Positions 1-5,455 of a stretch of DNA of 6,242 nt are shown here, in pieces. The first letter of the stretch is position 1; the number at the start of each line of letters is the position of its first letter. The translations under genes were made by a program, and so were the position numbers. A model generated the notes under the pieces. It was not told the DNA's origin. It did not search any database and saw nothing but the letters and a program-made list of their open reading frames with translations. The stretch is from Acidimicrobiia bacterium (GTDB taxonomy: Bacteria > Actinomycetota > Acidimicrobiia > IMCC26256 > BP-133), in NCBI GenBank assembly GCA_025923175.1, contig JAICGL010000263.1:1-6242 (forward strand), given 5' to 3'.

Positions 1-590
1 CCGTTCATGTGGCGCCAGGTTTTGGGGATGCCGCGGTCGCCCATCAGCCAGGTGACCTGGTGGGCTGACTCCGGCGAAAGCGTGAAGAAGTCCCACTGCA
101 TGTCGGCGTCGCGCAGGTTGCTGGCCGCCAGCCGCTTCTGCGAGCGGATGAAGTTCTGGAACTTGATCGGGTCGCGCAGGAAGAACACCGGCGTGTTGTT
201 CCCGACGAGGTCGAAGTTGCCCTCGCTCGTGTAGAACCGGATGGCGAAGCCGCGGGGGTCGCGCCAGGTGTCGGGCGAGCCGCGCTCGCCGGCCACACTC
301 GAGAACCGGACGATGACCTCGGTCTCCGCTCCCGGCTGGAAGACGGCGGCCCTGGTGAACCGGCTGACGTCGCGGGTGACGGCGAAGGTGCCGTAGGCGC
401 CACCGCCCTTGGCGTGGGGCTGGCGCTCCGGGATGCGCTCCCGGTTGAAGTTGGCCATCTGCTCGACCAGGTAGAAGTCCTGGAGCAGGATCGGCCCGTC
501 GGGCCCGAGGGTCAGCGAGTGCTCCTGGCTCGCGACAGGGATTCCGGCGTCGGTGGTGGTCGGCGGTCGGCCGTTCGTTTCCTGACTCAT
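1..590 (-). CDS. katA: Monofunctional heme catalase, N-terminal part (3' end outside window)
   Basis: Converts hydrogen peroxide to water and oxygen in the cytoplasm. The window holds the first 196 residues; the typical family length is nearly 500 or more, so the rest, including the proximal heme-ligand Tyr, lies beyond position 1. Visible family motifs are FNRERIPERQPHAKGGGAYG with the distal catalytic His at residue 59, VRFSSVAGERGSPDTWRDPRGFA (about 94-116), and FDLVGNNTPVFFLRDPIKF (126-144) with the distal Asn at 131/132. The residues before His59 are Gln-Pro where many catalases have Val-Val; this looks like natural variation. The start ATG (588-590) has an AAGGAG Shine-Dalgarno 5 nt upstream and overlaps the stop of the upstream Fur-family gene as ATGA, so the two are one translationally coupled operon. 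The family is certain; the symbol is the generic one, since the C-terminal part needed for clade assignment is missing. Confidence 0.97.
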   Translation of the reverse strand, partial: MSQETNGRPPTTTDAGIPVASQEHSLTLGPDGPILLQDFYLVEQMANFNRERIPERQPHAKGGGAYGTFAVTRDVSRFTRAAVFQPGAETEVIVRFSSVAGERGSPDTWRDPRGFAIRFYTSEGNFDLVGNNTPVFFLRDPIKFQNFIRSQKRLAASNLRDADMQWDFFTLSPESAHQVTWLMGDRGIPKTWRHMN

Positions 591-1021
591 ACGTGCTCCT
601 TCGTCGGGCGGCACTGGGGGCAGGTGCCCCAGAACACGACCTCGGACTCGTCGACGACGAAGCCGAGATCAGCGGACGGTTCCAGGCATGGCGCACCACC
701 CATGGCGCAGTCGACGTCGCCGACCGTTCCGCAGTTGCGGCACACGAGATGGTGGTGGTTGTCCCGCACCCGCAACTCGTAGCGGGCCGGGCTCCCAGCG
801 AACTGGATCCGGCGGACGATGCCGCCGTCGCTGCAGACCCGCAGCACGTCGTAGACGGCCTGGGTGGAGACGGCACCCAGCTCTCGCCGGACGGATTCGG
901 CGATGGTGTCGGCCGCGGCGTGCGGCTGGTCGGACAGTGCCCTCAGCACCGTGACCCGAGGTCCGGTGATCCGCAGTCCCGCCCGCTGCAAGAGTTCATG
1001 GGCCCAGCTCAACTCGGCCAT
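587..1021 (-). CDS. Fur-family metal/peroxide-responsive repressor (FurA/CatR type)
   Basis: A 144-residue DNA-binding repressor of normal Fur-family length. Residues about 6-72 form the winged helix (LRITGPRVTVLRAL, STQAVYDVLRV). The dimerisation and metal-binding half has Glu82, the cluster His89-His90-His91, the structural zinc pairs Cys94/Cys97 and Cys134/Cys137, and Asp104. The block DNHHHLVCRNCG through VDCAMGGAPC is typical of actinobacterial FurA/CatR proteins, which are known to sit directly upstream of katG or catalase genes and repress them until oxidised. Its TGA overlaps the catalase ATG. At the position that separates PerR (Asp85 in Bacillus subtilis) from Fur (Glu81 in E. coli), this protein has Glu82, the Fur-like state. 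No close Shine-Dalgarno precedes the ATG at 1021; inverted repeats lie just upstream, which suggests autoregulation. Family certain; peroxide sensing is inferred from the catalase partner. Confidence 0.96.
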   Translation of the reverse strand: MAELSWAHELLQRAGLRITGPRVTVLRALSDQPHAAADTIAESVRRELGAVSTQAVYDVLRVCSDGGIVRRIQFAGSPARYELRVRDNHHHLVCRNCGTVGDVDCAMGGAPCLEPSADLGFVVDESEVVFWGTCPQCRPTKEHV

Positions 1022-1026
1022 GAGGC

Positions 1027-1039
1027 GAGTGAATCACTC
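1027..1039. repeat. 6-1-6 inverted repeat next to the fur start codon
   Basis: GAGTGA-A-TCACTC is perfect over 12 of 13 bases with a single central base, 5 bp upstream of the fur ATG on the minus strand. Its centre is 19 bp from the centre of the 7-1-7 repeat at 1045-1059. It may be a second protein-binding site or act on ribosome access; the role is unknown. Confidence 0.45.
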
Positions 1040-1044
1040 TCTTC

Positions 1045-1059
1045 TTTGATTTAATCAAA
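1045..1059. promoter_or_regulatory. Candidate Fur/PerR-type operator (7-1-7 inverted repeat)
   Basis: TTTGATT-T-AATCAAA is a perfect inverted repeat of two 7-bp arms around one central base. This is the geometry of Bacillus Fur and PerR boxes, although the bases differ from those consensus sites. It lies 24 bp upstream of the fur start codon, where an autoregulatory operator would be expected. The inverted repeat is seen directly; binding by the adjacent regulator is inferred. Confidence 0.6.
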
Positions 1060-1092
1060 TGTCGTATGCAATAGTAGCTTTCTCGACATTCG

Positions 1093-1104
1093 CTGCGGCC
1101 GCAG
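1093..1104. repeat. 12-bp GC palindrome CTGCGGCCGCAG
   Basis: A perfect 12-bp DNA palindrome in the middle of an otherwise AT-rich control region, followed at 1110-1120 by a smaller one (TCTCC-G-GGAGA). Either could be a regulator site. Neither is followed by a T tract, so neither looks like a terminator. Confidence 0.3.
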
Positions 1105-1148
1105 TGCTGTCTCCGGGAGAGTCTCTGTTTATCTAAAATTAATCACAG

Positions 1149-1177
1149 TTGACAAAAGAGCGTCTCGCTTCTATATT
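1149..1177 (+). promoter_or_regulatory. Near-consensus housekeeping sigma promoter
   Basis: TTGACA at 1149-1154 and TATATT at 1172-1177 are separated by exactly 17 bp. This is a perfect -35 and a five-of-six -10 for the primary sigma factor, unusually good for a GC-rich genome. Transcription would start near 1184 and give a leader of about 25 nt before the ATG at 1209. It reads into the 97-aa gene. Confidence 0.75.
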
Positions 1178-1185
1178 GAGTGCAT

Positions 1186-1202
1186 CTTCTCTATAGAAGG
1201 AG
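1186..1202 (+). promoter_or_regulatory. Strong ribosome binding site with small overlapping hairpin
   Basis: AGAAGGAG at 1195-1202 is a strong Shine-Dalgarno 6 nt before the ATG at 1209. The 5-bp inverted repeat CTTCT (1186-1190), loop CTAT, AGAAG (1195-1199) overlaps it, so the leader could fold over the ribosome site. The stem is weak and may have no regulatory role. Confidence 0.45.
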
Positions 1203-1208
1203 CCAGCG

Positions 1209-1502
1209 ATGAGCCGGCGCACGCAGGAAGAACCGCTCGGCCCGAAGGACCGGATCGCCGCGTTCGCCAGGGCGACCGAGGTCTACGCCGAGAGTCTCGA
1301 GGACCCCGACCTGGCCAACGTCTACTTCGGCAAGTCGCTCGGCCTCTGGCAGGCCGCCGCCATCCTCAGTGCGGAGGACCAGCAGGCGGCATCGAAGCGC
1401 CTCCGAGGTCCGTCGCCGACGTGCGGATCCCGCCGGGCCGACCGGGCGAGCCGCTCCGTCCAGCCGGTTGCGTCGCCCGCGGCCGCCGCGCCGGGACGGT
1501 GA
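1209..1502 (+). CDS. Unrecognised 97-aa protein, first gene of a three-gene operon
   Basis: I do not recognise this protein. The start is well supported by an AGAAGGAG Shine-Dalgarno 6 nt upstream and the strong promoter at 1149-1177. Residues about 12-65 (PKDRIAAFARATEVYAES, then a segment with YFGKSLGLWQAAAIL) look like two or three amphipathic helices and contain all the aromatic residues. Residues 66-97 are a basic Arg/Pro/Ala/Ser-rich tail, probably disordered. There is no signal peptide or membrane segment, and one Cys in the tail. Third-position GC stays high in this frame to the stop, which argues against a frameshift into the next gene, although the tail overlaps open sequence in the other frame. 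The next gene starts 4 nt after the stop, so the two are probably co-translated. The divergent fur-catalase operon suggests, but does not show, a stress role. Confidence 0.68.
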   Translation: MSRRTQEEPLGPKDRIAAFARATEVYAESLEDPDLANVYFGKSLGLWQAAAILSAEDQQAASKRLRGPSPTCGSRRADRASRSVQPVASPAAAAPGR

Positions 1503-1506
1503 CCCG

Positions 1507-2070
1507 ATGGCTCCTGACCCCATCCCACCCCGCCCCCGGACCAGCCCGGCGGGCCGCCAGCACCACTACGCCGGTCCTCGGTCGGCGGAGGCGCCGGACA
1601 CGATCCCCGGCCAGGGGATCAGCGCCCTGCGGTTCACCCAGTCCCTCCTCCACCTGAACAGGGCAAGAATCGAACTGCATGCCGCCGGGCTCAATGCCCG
1701 GCGGACCTCCCCCGACGACGACGTGGCCTGGTGGGAAGCGACCCTGGCCCTCAACCGCACTCTCCGCCACGGGGGGACCGGCCCGCAGGCCGCCATGGCC
1801 GCCCACCTGGCAGCGCAGGCGGTCCTCGCCGCCGCCACCCGAACCGGTCTCGGGCTGAACCCCGACGTCGCCGCCGTGGCCCGGTCGGCCGGGGAAGCGG
1901 CCCGGGTGCTGGCCGCCGGCGATCTGAACACCACCGGCGCGGGTTACCTGACCCGCGGCTGGGAAGACATCCTCATCCCCCTGGCGGAGCCCGCCTCCTC
2001 CGGGCCCGCCGGTGGGAGAGGTCACCCAAAGCGAAGCCGATCACCACGCCTCTCCGCGAAGACGGCCTGA
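1507..2070 (+). CDS. Unrecognised 187-aa helical protein
   Basis: I do not recognise this protein. The frame is open further upstream to 1369, but the ATG at 1507, 4 nt after the previous stop, is preferred because the upstream extension would overlap the 97-aa gene and is Arg-rich low-complexity sequence. Only a poor GGACGG-like ribosome site precedes it, consistent with coupling. Residues 1-37 are Pro-rich. About 38-150 is a mostly helical soluble domain: SALRFTQSLLHLNRARIELHAA, DDDVAWWEATLALNRTL, PQAAMAAHLAAQAVLAAATRTG, DVAAVARSAGEAARVLAAGD and AGYLTRGWEDIL. The last ~25 residues are basic (KRSRSPRLSAKT). There is no Cys, membrane segment or known catalytic motif. It may act as a scaffold or partner of its neighbours, but that is a guess. 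The three-gene arrangement is the best clue. Confidence 0.72.
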   Translation: MAPDPIPPRPRTSPAGRQHHYAGPRSAEAPDTIPGQGISALRFTQSLLHLNRARIELHAAGLNARRTSPDDDVAWWEATLALNRTLRHGGTGPQAAMAAHLAAQAVLAAATRTGLGLNPDVAAVARSAGEAARVLAAGDLNTTGAGYLTRGWEDILIPLAEPASSGPAGGRGHPKRSRSPRLSAKTA

Positions 2071-2071
2071 C

Positions 2072-2091
2072 ACCCGGCGACGGCGCCGGGT
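2072..2091 (+). repeat. GC-rich hairpin between the 187-aa and 60-aa genes
   Basis: ACCCGGCG, loop ACGG, CGCCGGGT forms a perfect 8-bp stem starting 2 nt after the TGA at 2068-2070 and ending 6 nt before the AAGGAG Shine-Dalgarno of the next gene. It has no T tract after it, so it is not a classical intrinsic terminator. It could stabilise the upstream message, be a processing site, or tune expression of the last gene. Confidence 0.55.
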
Positions 2092-2108
2092 CCCCACAAG
2101 GAGCCCTC

Positions 2109-2291
2109 ATGGACACGCTGCTCACCGTCGGCCTCATCAGCTCCCTCGTGGTCGCCGTGACCGCCATGCACCTGCACCTCACCGCCCGTCCACCCGAACC
2201 GGCGCCCGCCCGGCTCATCGACGACATCGACGCCAAGTTCTTCCGCATCATCGAACATGAAGGCCTCCGAGACGCCTGGCCCGTCCCGTAG
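2109..2291 (+). CDS. Small single-pass membrane protein (60 aa), unknown function
   Basis: The ATG at 2109 has an AAGGAG Shine-Dalgarno (2098-2103) 5 nt upstream, far better than any start further up the open frame, which would run through the 187-aa gene. The protein begins MDTLLTVGLISSLVVAVTAM: residues about 4-24 form one hydrophobic membrane segment. A short Pro-rich linker (RPPEPAPAR) follows, then a charged, probably amphipathic helix (RLIDDIDAKFFRIIEHEGLR). There is no lipobox or obvious cleavage site, so it is probably a membrane anchor with a cytoplasmic tail. It is the last gene of the unknown operon and could tether one of the two soluble products to the membrane. I do not recognise a family. 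Confidence 0.75.
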   Translation: MDTLLTVGLISSLVVAVTAMHLHLTARPPEPAPARLIDDIDAKFFRIIEHEGLRDAWPVP

Positions 2292-2444
2292 CGGCGCGCC
2301 CAGGCACTTCAGCCTGCTTCGGTGAACCCCAGGTTCTCGTCCTCCTCGAGGTCGTCGACGAGATTCCCCGGCGTGGCAGCGGGCCGAGCCGCCGGTAGCG
2401 GCCGACAAGCCCCACCTGGGTGGAGTGCCGCCCTCCGTCGTCCG
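2292..2444. other. Convergent intergenic region with weak hairpins
   Basis: This 153-bp stretch lies between the ends of the 60-aa gene and the transaldolase gene. Short inverted repeats are present: CAGGC/GCCTG (2301-2316), GAACC-CCA-GGTTC (2324-2336), CTCGTC/GACGAG (2336-2362) and GCCGC/GCGGC (2388-2402). Any could help end transcription from either side, but none has a clear T tract. No gene was accepted here. Confidence 0.45.
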
Positions 2445-3557
2445 TCATGCTGCTGAGCGGGCCGCTTCGAGCTTGCCTTCGATGGTTTCCACGACTTTGG
2501 CCAGGTCGGCGTCGAAGGCTTCGAGGCCGTCGTCGAGCAGCTGGGCGGTGATGGCGTCCAATGCGATTCCCTGGTTGGCCAGGCGGGCCAACGTGGCGTT
2601 CACCTCGTCGCCATCTTCGAGCACGGCGCCGGGGCGGACCCGGCCGTGGTCCCGGAAGGCGTCCAGGGTCGCTTCGGGCACCGTCGTCACCGTGTAGCGA
2701 CCGATGAGTTCCTCGATGTAGAGCACATCGGAGTAGGCCGGGTTCTTCGTCCCGGTGGAGGCCCACAACGGACGCTGGACCCGGGCACCCGCCTCCGCGA
2801 GCCCGACCCAACGGGCGCCGGAGAAGAGATGCCGGAAGTGCTGGTAGGCCCGTTTGGCGTTGGCGATGGCCACGCGGCCCCGCAGAGGGGAGTCGTCGGG
2901 CAGCAAGGGGTCGACGACGGTGTCGATCCGGGAGACGAAGAACGAGGCCACCGACGTCACCCGATCGAGGGGCTGGCCGGCGGCGCGGCGCCGGGCGAGA
3001 CCGGCGAGGTAGGCGAGGGCGATCTGCCAGTACATCTCGACCGAGAACAGCAGTGTGATGTTGACGTTGATCCCGGCCGCCGTCAGTTCCTCGACGACCT
3101 TCACGCCCTCGGCGGTCGCGGGGATTTTGATCATCACGTTCGGCCGGCCGATCCGATCGACGAGATACTGAGCGGCAGCGATCGATCGCGGGGCGTCGTG
3201 GGCGAGGCGGGCTTCGAGTTCGAACGAGACGAACCCGTCGGCTCCGCCGGTCCGCTCGTAGACGGGGGCGAGGAGGTCGGCTGCCATCCGGACGTCCTCG
3301 AGCGCGAGGTCGTAGAAGACATCGAGGGGTGATCTCTTTCCACAGCGGGCGATGCGGGCGAGGGCATCGTCGTAGTCGTTCGAGCCGACGATGGCCTTGG
3401 CGAAGATCGTTGGATTGGACGTGACGCCGGTCACGCCGTCCTCGTCGATCAGTCGGGCAAGACCGCCACCGGTGATCAGCCCGCGGCTGAGGAAGTCGAG
3501 CCAGATGCTCTGGCCTTCGTCATGCAGTGCCCGGAGCCGGTGCGTGTCGGGAGACAT
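2445..3557 (-). CDS. tal: Transaldolase (EC 2.2.1.2)
   Basis: Transfers the dihydroxyacetone unit between sedoheptulose-7-phosphate and glyceraldehyde-3-phosphate in the cytoplasmic non-oxidative pentose phosphate pathway. The 370-residue length fits the actinobacterial Tal type. Visible motifs are SIWLDFLSRG with the probable catalytic Asp21, GVTSNPTIF (44-52), PNVMIKIPAT with the Schiff-base Lys144, INVNITLLFS (163-172), SFFVSRID (205-212), and WASTGTKNPAYSD (265-277) of the phosphate/substrate site. The barrel is complete and no key residue is missing. The ATG at 3555-3557 has a GAGG-like ribosome site 4-6 nt upstream (CGAGGACACATG). It stands alone rather than next to transketolase, zwf or gnd, and is transcribed divergently from the GH15 operon across about 54 bp. 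Both products act on sugars, so shared control is plausible but not demonstrated. Confidence 0.97.
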   Translation of the reverse strand: MSPDTHRLRALHDEGQSIWLDFLSRGLITGGGLARLIDEDGVTGVTSNPTIFAKAIVGSNDYDDALARIARCGKRSPLDVFYDLALEDVRMAADLLAPVYERTGGADGFVSFELEARLAHDAPRSIAAAQYLVDRIGRPNVMIKIPATAEGVKVVEELTAAGINVNITLLFSVEMYWQIALAYLAGLARRRAAGQPLDRVTSVASFFVSRIDTVVDPLLPDDSPLRGRVAIANAKRAYQHFRHLFSGARWVGLAEAGARVQRPLWASTGTKNPAYSDVLYIEELIGRYTVTTVPEATLDAFRDHGRVRPGAVLEDGDEVNATLARLANQGIALDAITAQLLDDGLEAFDADLAKVVETIEGKLEAARSAA

Positions 3558-3611
3558 GTGTCCTCGCTTTCTAAAGTAAAGCTAGACTAAGCATAGAGCG
3601 GAGGACGAACG
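3558..3611. promoter_or_regulatory. Short AT-rich divergent promoter region, tal / GH15 operon
   Basis: A short spacer between the transaldolase ATG and the leader ORF ATG, with an AT-rich core at about 3568-3595. TAGACT (3583-3588, plus strand) and TACTTT or TATGCT (3578-3573 or 3595-3590, minus strand) fit the loose TANNNT -10 pattern of actinobacteria, but I found no matching -35 boxes. If the plus-strand box is used, the transcript would start very close to the leader ORF ribosome site at 3600-3604. Confidence 0.35.
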
Positions 3612-3671
3612 ATGCCGATCCGATGTTGGTTTCGAAGCAGTGGTGACCAGCCAACCGGCCACCAGCGATGA
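3612..3671 (+). CDS. Putative 19-aa leader peptide coupled to the GH15 gene
   Basis: A 19-codon ORF (MPIRCWFRSSGDQPTGHQR) with a textbook GGAGG Shine-Dalgarno at 3600-3604, 7 nt before its ATG. Its TGA (3669-3671) overlaps the GH15 ATG (3668-3670) as ATGA. The GH15 start has no purine-rich site of its own, so ribosomes finishing this ORF are the likely source of initiation there. The peptide has no run of one amino acid, so classical attenuation is not obvious; Cys-Trp-Phe at positions 5-7 are the only rare residues. It may be a translation-coupling device rather than a functional peptide. This small ORF could be missed by gene callers because of its length. Confidence 0.5.
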   Translation: MPIRCWFRSSGDQPTGHQR

Positions 3672-5455
3672 CCCGGGGCTATCCACCGATTCGGGACTAC
3701 GCGGCCATCGGAGACGGGCGGACAGTCGCGCTGATCGCCCGCGACGGATCGGTGGACTGGCTGTGCCTGCCCGATCTGGACTCCCCCAGCGTCTTCGGTG
3801 CACTGCTCGACGCCCGCCGCGGAGGCCGGGCCACGCTGGCCCCCGATGCGCCCCACCGGGCCGAGCGCCGGTACCTGCCCGGCACCAACGTCCTCGAGAC
3901 GATCTTCACAGCCGGCCAGGGTACGGTCCGGGTAACGGAGGCGCTGACCCTGCCCCGACCGGGCCTCGGCCCCCAGCGGGAACTGGCTCGTCGGATCGAA
4001 GGGCTCTCGGGGAGCGTCCCCATGCGCTGGAGCGTGGAGGCGCGTTTCAACTACGGCCGAGGGCCGACCCGGATCGGGTGGCGATCAGGAACACCGGTGG
4101 TCACGGCGGGGAACCAGGCGATCGCCGTCTGCACATGGGACGCCGGCCGACCCGTCGTCGCCGGCGAGGCCATCGTCGGCCACTTCCACGCCGAACCAGG
4201 AAGCAGGGCGCTTGTTGCCCTGTGCACCGCCGAGCAGGAGCCGCTGGTCTTCCCGAGCCGGGCCGAAGTCGAGGAGCGACTGGACCATACGGTGACCCGA
4301 TGGCAACGGTGGGGGCGCAGTTCCGGCTACGAAGGGCCCTGGCAAGACGCGGTGGCTCGCAGCGCTCTCGCCCTCAAGCTCCTGTTCCACGCTCCGTCCG
4401 GCGCCGTCGCCGCTGCGGCCACCACGTCGTTGCCGGAAGAGGTCGGCGGGGTGCGGAACTGGGACTACCGATTCTGCTGGGTTCGGGACTCGGCGTTCGT
4501 TCTCAATGCCCTGCTCCAACTGGGATTCTCAACCGAGGTGGACGCCTTCTTCTGGTGGCTGATGCAGGCCTCCCAGCTCACCCATCCCCGCCTCCAGGTC
4601 CTCTACCGCCTGAATGGCGGGGCGAGCGCCACCGAGCGGACACTCGCCTTCGAGGGCTACCGCCAGTCGGGTCCCGTGCGGGTCGGCAACGGTGCGGTCG
4701 ACCAGCTCCAACTCGATGTGTACGGCGACCTCTTCCAGACCGCGTGGCTCTACACCCGGTCCGGCCGCCAGCTCGATCGGGACATCGGCCACCGCCTCGA
4801 GGCCATGGCCAATCTGGTCTGCGACCTGTGGACCCGCCCCGACTCGGGGATCTGGGAGGTGCGCAGCCCGCCACGCCACTTCACCCAGTCGAAGATGATG
4901 TGCTGGGTCGCCCTCGACCGGGCGGTCCGGCTGGCCGGGGCAGGCCAGATCCCGGCCACCCATGTGCGGCGCTGGCGAGATGAGGCGGCGGCCGTGCGGA
5001 CCTTCATCGACGAGCGCTGCTGGTCCGAGGCCAAGGGCAGCTATATGTGCGCCGCCGGCGCCGATGACCTCGACGCCAGCCTGCTCCTGGGCGTCCTCTT
5101 CGGCTTCGTCGACCCCCGGAGTGAACGGGCGGGGGGCACGATCGATGCCATCCGCCGCGAACTCGGCCACGGCCCCTTCCTGTACCGCTACTCGGGTGAG
5201 GACGGCCTGGCCGGCGGCGAGGGCGCCTTCCTCACCTGCTCATTCTGGCTCGTCGAAGCCCTGGCCCTCGCGGGTCGGTCCGATGAAGCCACCGAGCTCA
5301 TGGAGGAACTGCTCGGACTGGCCAACGACATCGGGCTCTACGCCGAGGAGGTCGACCCCGACACCGGCGAGTTCCTCGGGAACTTCCCCCAGGGACTCAC
5401 GCACCTGGCCCTGATCAACGCCGCGGTGGCGGTCGACGAGGAACAGCGACGATGA
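3668..5455 (+). CDS. GH15 family glycosidase, trehalase/glucoamylase-like
   Basis: An inverting alpha-glucosidase that releases beta-glucose from trehalose or maltodextrin-type substrates; the exact substrate cannot be read from sequence. The 595 residues begin with a trehalase-like N-terminal beta domain (YPPIRDYAAIGDGRTVALIARDG, then SVDWLCLPDLDSPSVFGALL), then an (alpha/alpha)6 barrel from about residue 225. Motifs: RNWDYRFCWVRDS (263-275), GIWEVR with the probable general acid Glu397, and GLYAEEVDPDTGEFLGNFPQ with the probable general base at Glu560/561. Mycobacterial homologues of this architecture include phosphate- and magnesium-dependent trehalases; others are annotated glucoamylases. 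There is no signal peptide, so it acts in the cytoplasm. An in-frame stop at 3644 rules out a longer N-terminus, and the ATG at 3668 is the first start after it. It overlaps the leader ORF stop upstream and the membrane-protein start downstream, both as ATGA. Confidence 0.95.
   Translation: MTRGYPPIRDYAAIGDGRTVALIARDGSVDWLCLPDLDSPSVFGALLDARRGGRATLAPDAPHRAERRYLPGTNVLETIFTAGQGTVRVTEALTLPRPGLGPQRELARRIEGLSGSVPMRWSVEARFNYGRGPTRIGWRSGTPVVTAGNQAIAVCTWDAGRPVVAGEAIVGHFHAEPGSRALVALCTAEQEPLVFPSRAEVEERLDHTVTRWQRWGRSSGYEGPWQDAVARSALALKLLFHAPSGAVAAAATTSLPEEVGGVRNWDYRFCWVRDSAFVLNALLQLGFSTEVDAFFWWLMQASQLTHPRLQVLYRLNGGASATERTLAFEGYRQSGPVRVGNGAVDQLQLDVYGDLFQTAWLYTRSGRQLDRDIGHRLEAMANLVCDLWTRPDSGIWEVRSPPRHFTQSKMMCWVALDRAVRLAGAGQIPATHVRRWRDEAAAVRTFIDERCWSEAKGSYMCAAGADDLDASLLLGVLFGFVDPRSERAGGTIDAIRRELGHGPFLYRYSGEDGLAGGEGAFLTCSFWLVEALALAGRSDEATELMEELLGLANDIGLYAEEVDPDTGEFLGNFPQGLTHLALINAAVAVDEEQRR

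Larger units (their letters stand above)
1022..1208. promoter_or_regulatory. Divergent control region between fur-catalase and the unknown operon
   Basis: This 187-bp non-coding stretch is much richer in A+T than its flanks and separates two divergent operons. It holds inverted repeats at 1027-1039 and 1045-1059 near the fur start, palindromes at 1093-1104 and 1110-1120, and a plus-strand promoter at 1149-1177. I could not find a convincing -35/-10 pair on the minus strand for the fur-catalase operon. Confidence 0.8.

Noticed and set aside
1093..1120. Palindromes read as an intrinsic terminator
   Set aside because: No loop of usable size and no T tract; they lie in a divergent promoter region where a terminator is not expected.
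1369..1506. N-terminal extension of the 187-aa protein to an ATG at 1369
   Set aside because: It overlaps the better supported 97-aa gene, is Arg-rich, and has weaker third-position GC bias than the 97-aa frame.
1496..1511. Exact 16-bp direct repeat (ACGGTGACCCGATGGC), also at 4289-4304
   Set aside because: One copy spans a gene start and the other lies inside the GH15 coding sequence; no flanking similarity, so coincidence in GC-rich DNA is likely.
1731..2108. Upstream extension of the 60-aa membrane protein frame
   Set aside because: It is an Arg/Gly/Pro-rich shadow of the 187-aa gene; the ATG at 2109 has a strong Shine-Dalgarno.
2313..2444. Minus-strand open frame ending in an acidic tail (NLVDDLEEDENLGFTEAG)
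   Set aside because: The end looks protein-like, but there is no start codon or ribosome site in this frame near the transaldolase end and the upstream part is Arg/Pro/Ala-rich.
2248..2448. Minus-strand 66-codon ORF whose ATG overlaps the transaldolase stop as ATGA
   Set aside because: The product is Arg/Gly-rich low-complexity sequence and runs antisense into the 60-aa gene; it lacks a convincing ribosome site, so it is treated as a chance frame.
3640..4983. Long 447-codon plus-strand ORF overlapping the GH15 gene
   Set aside because: Arg/Pro/Gly-rich composition typical of a shifted frame in GC-rich DNA; the GH15 frame has clear family motifs along its whole length.
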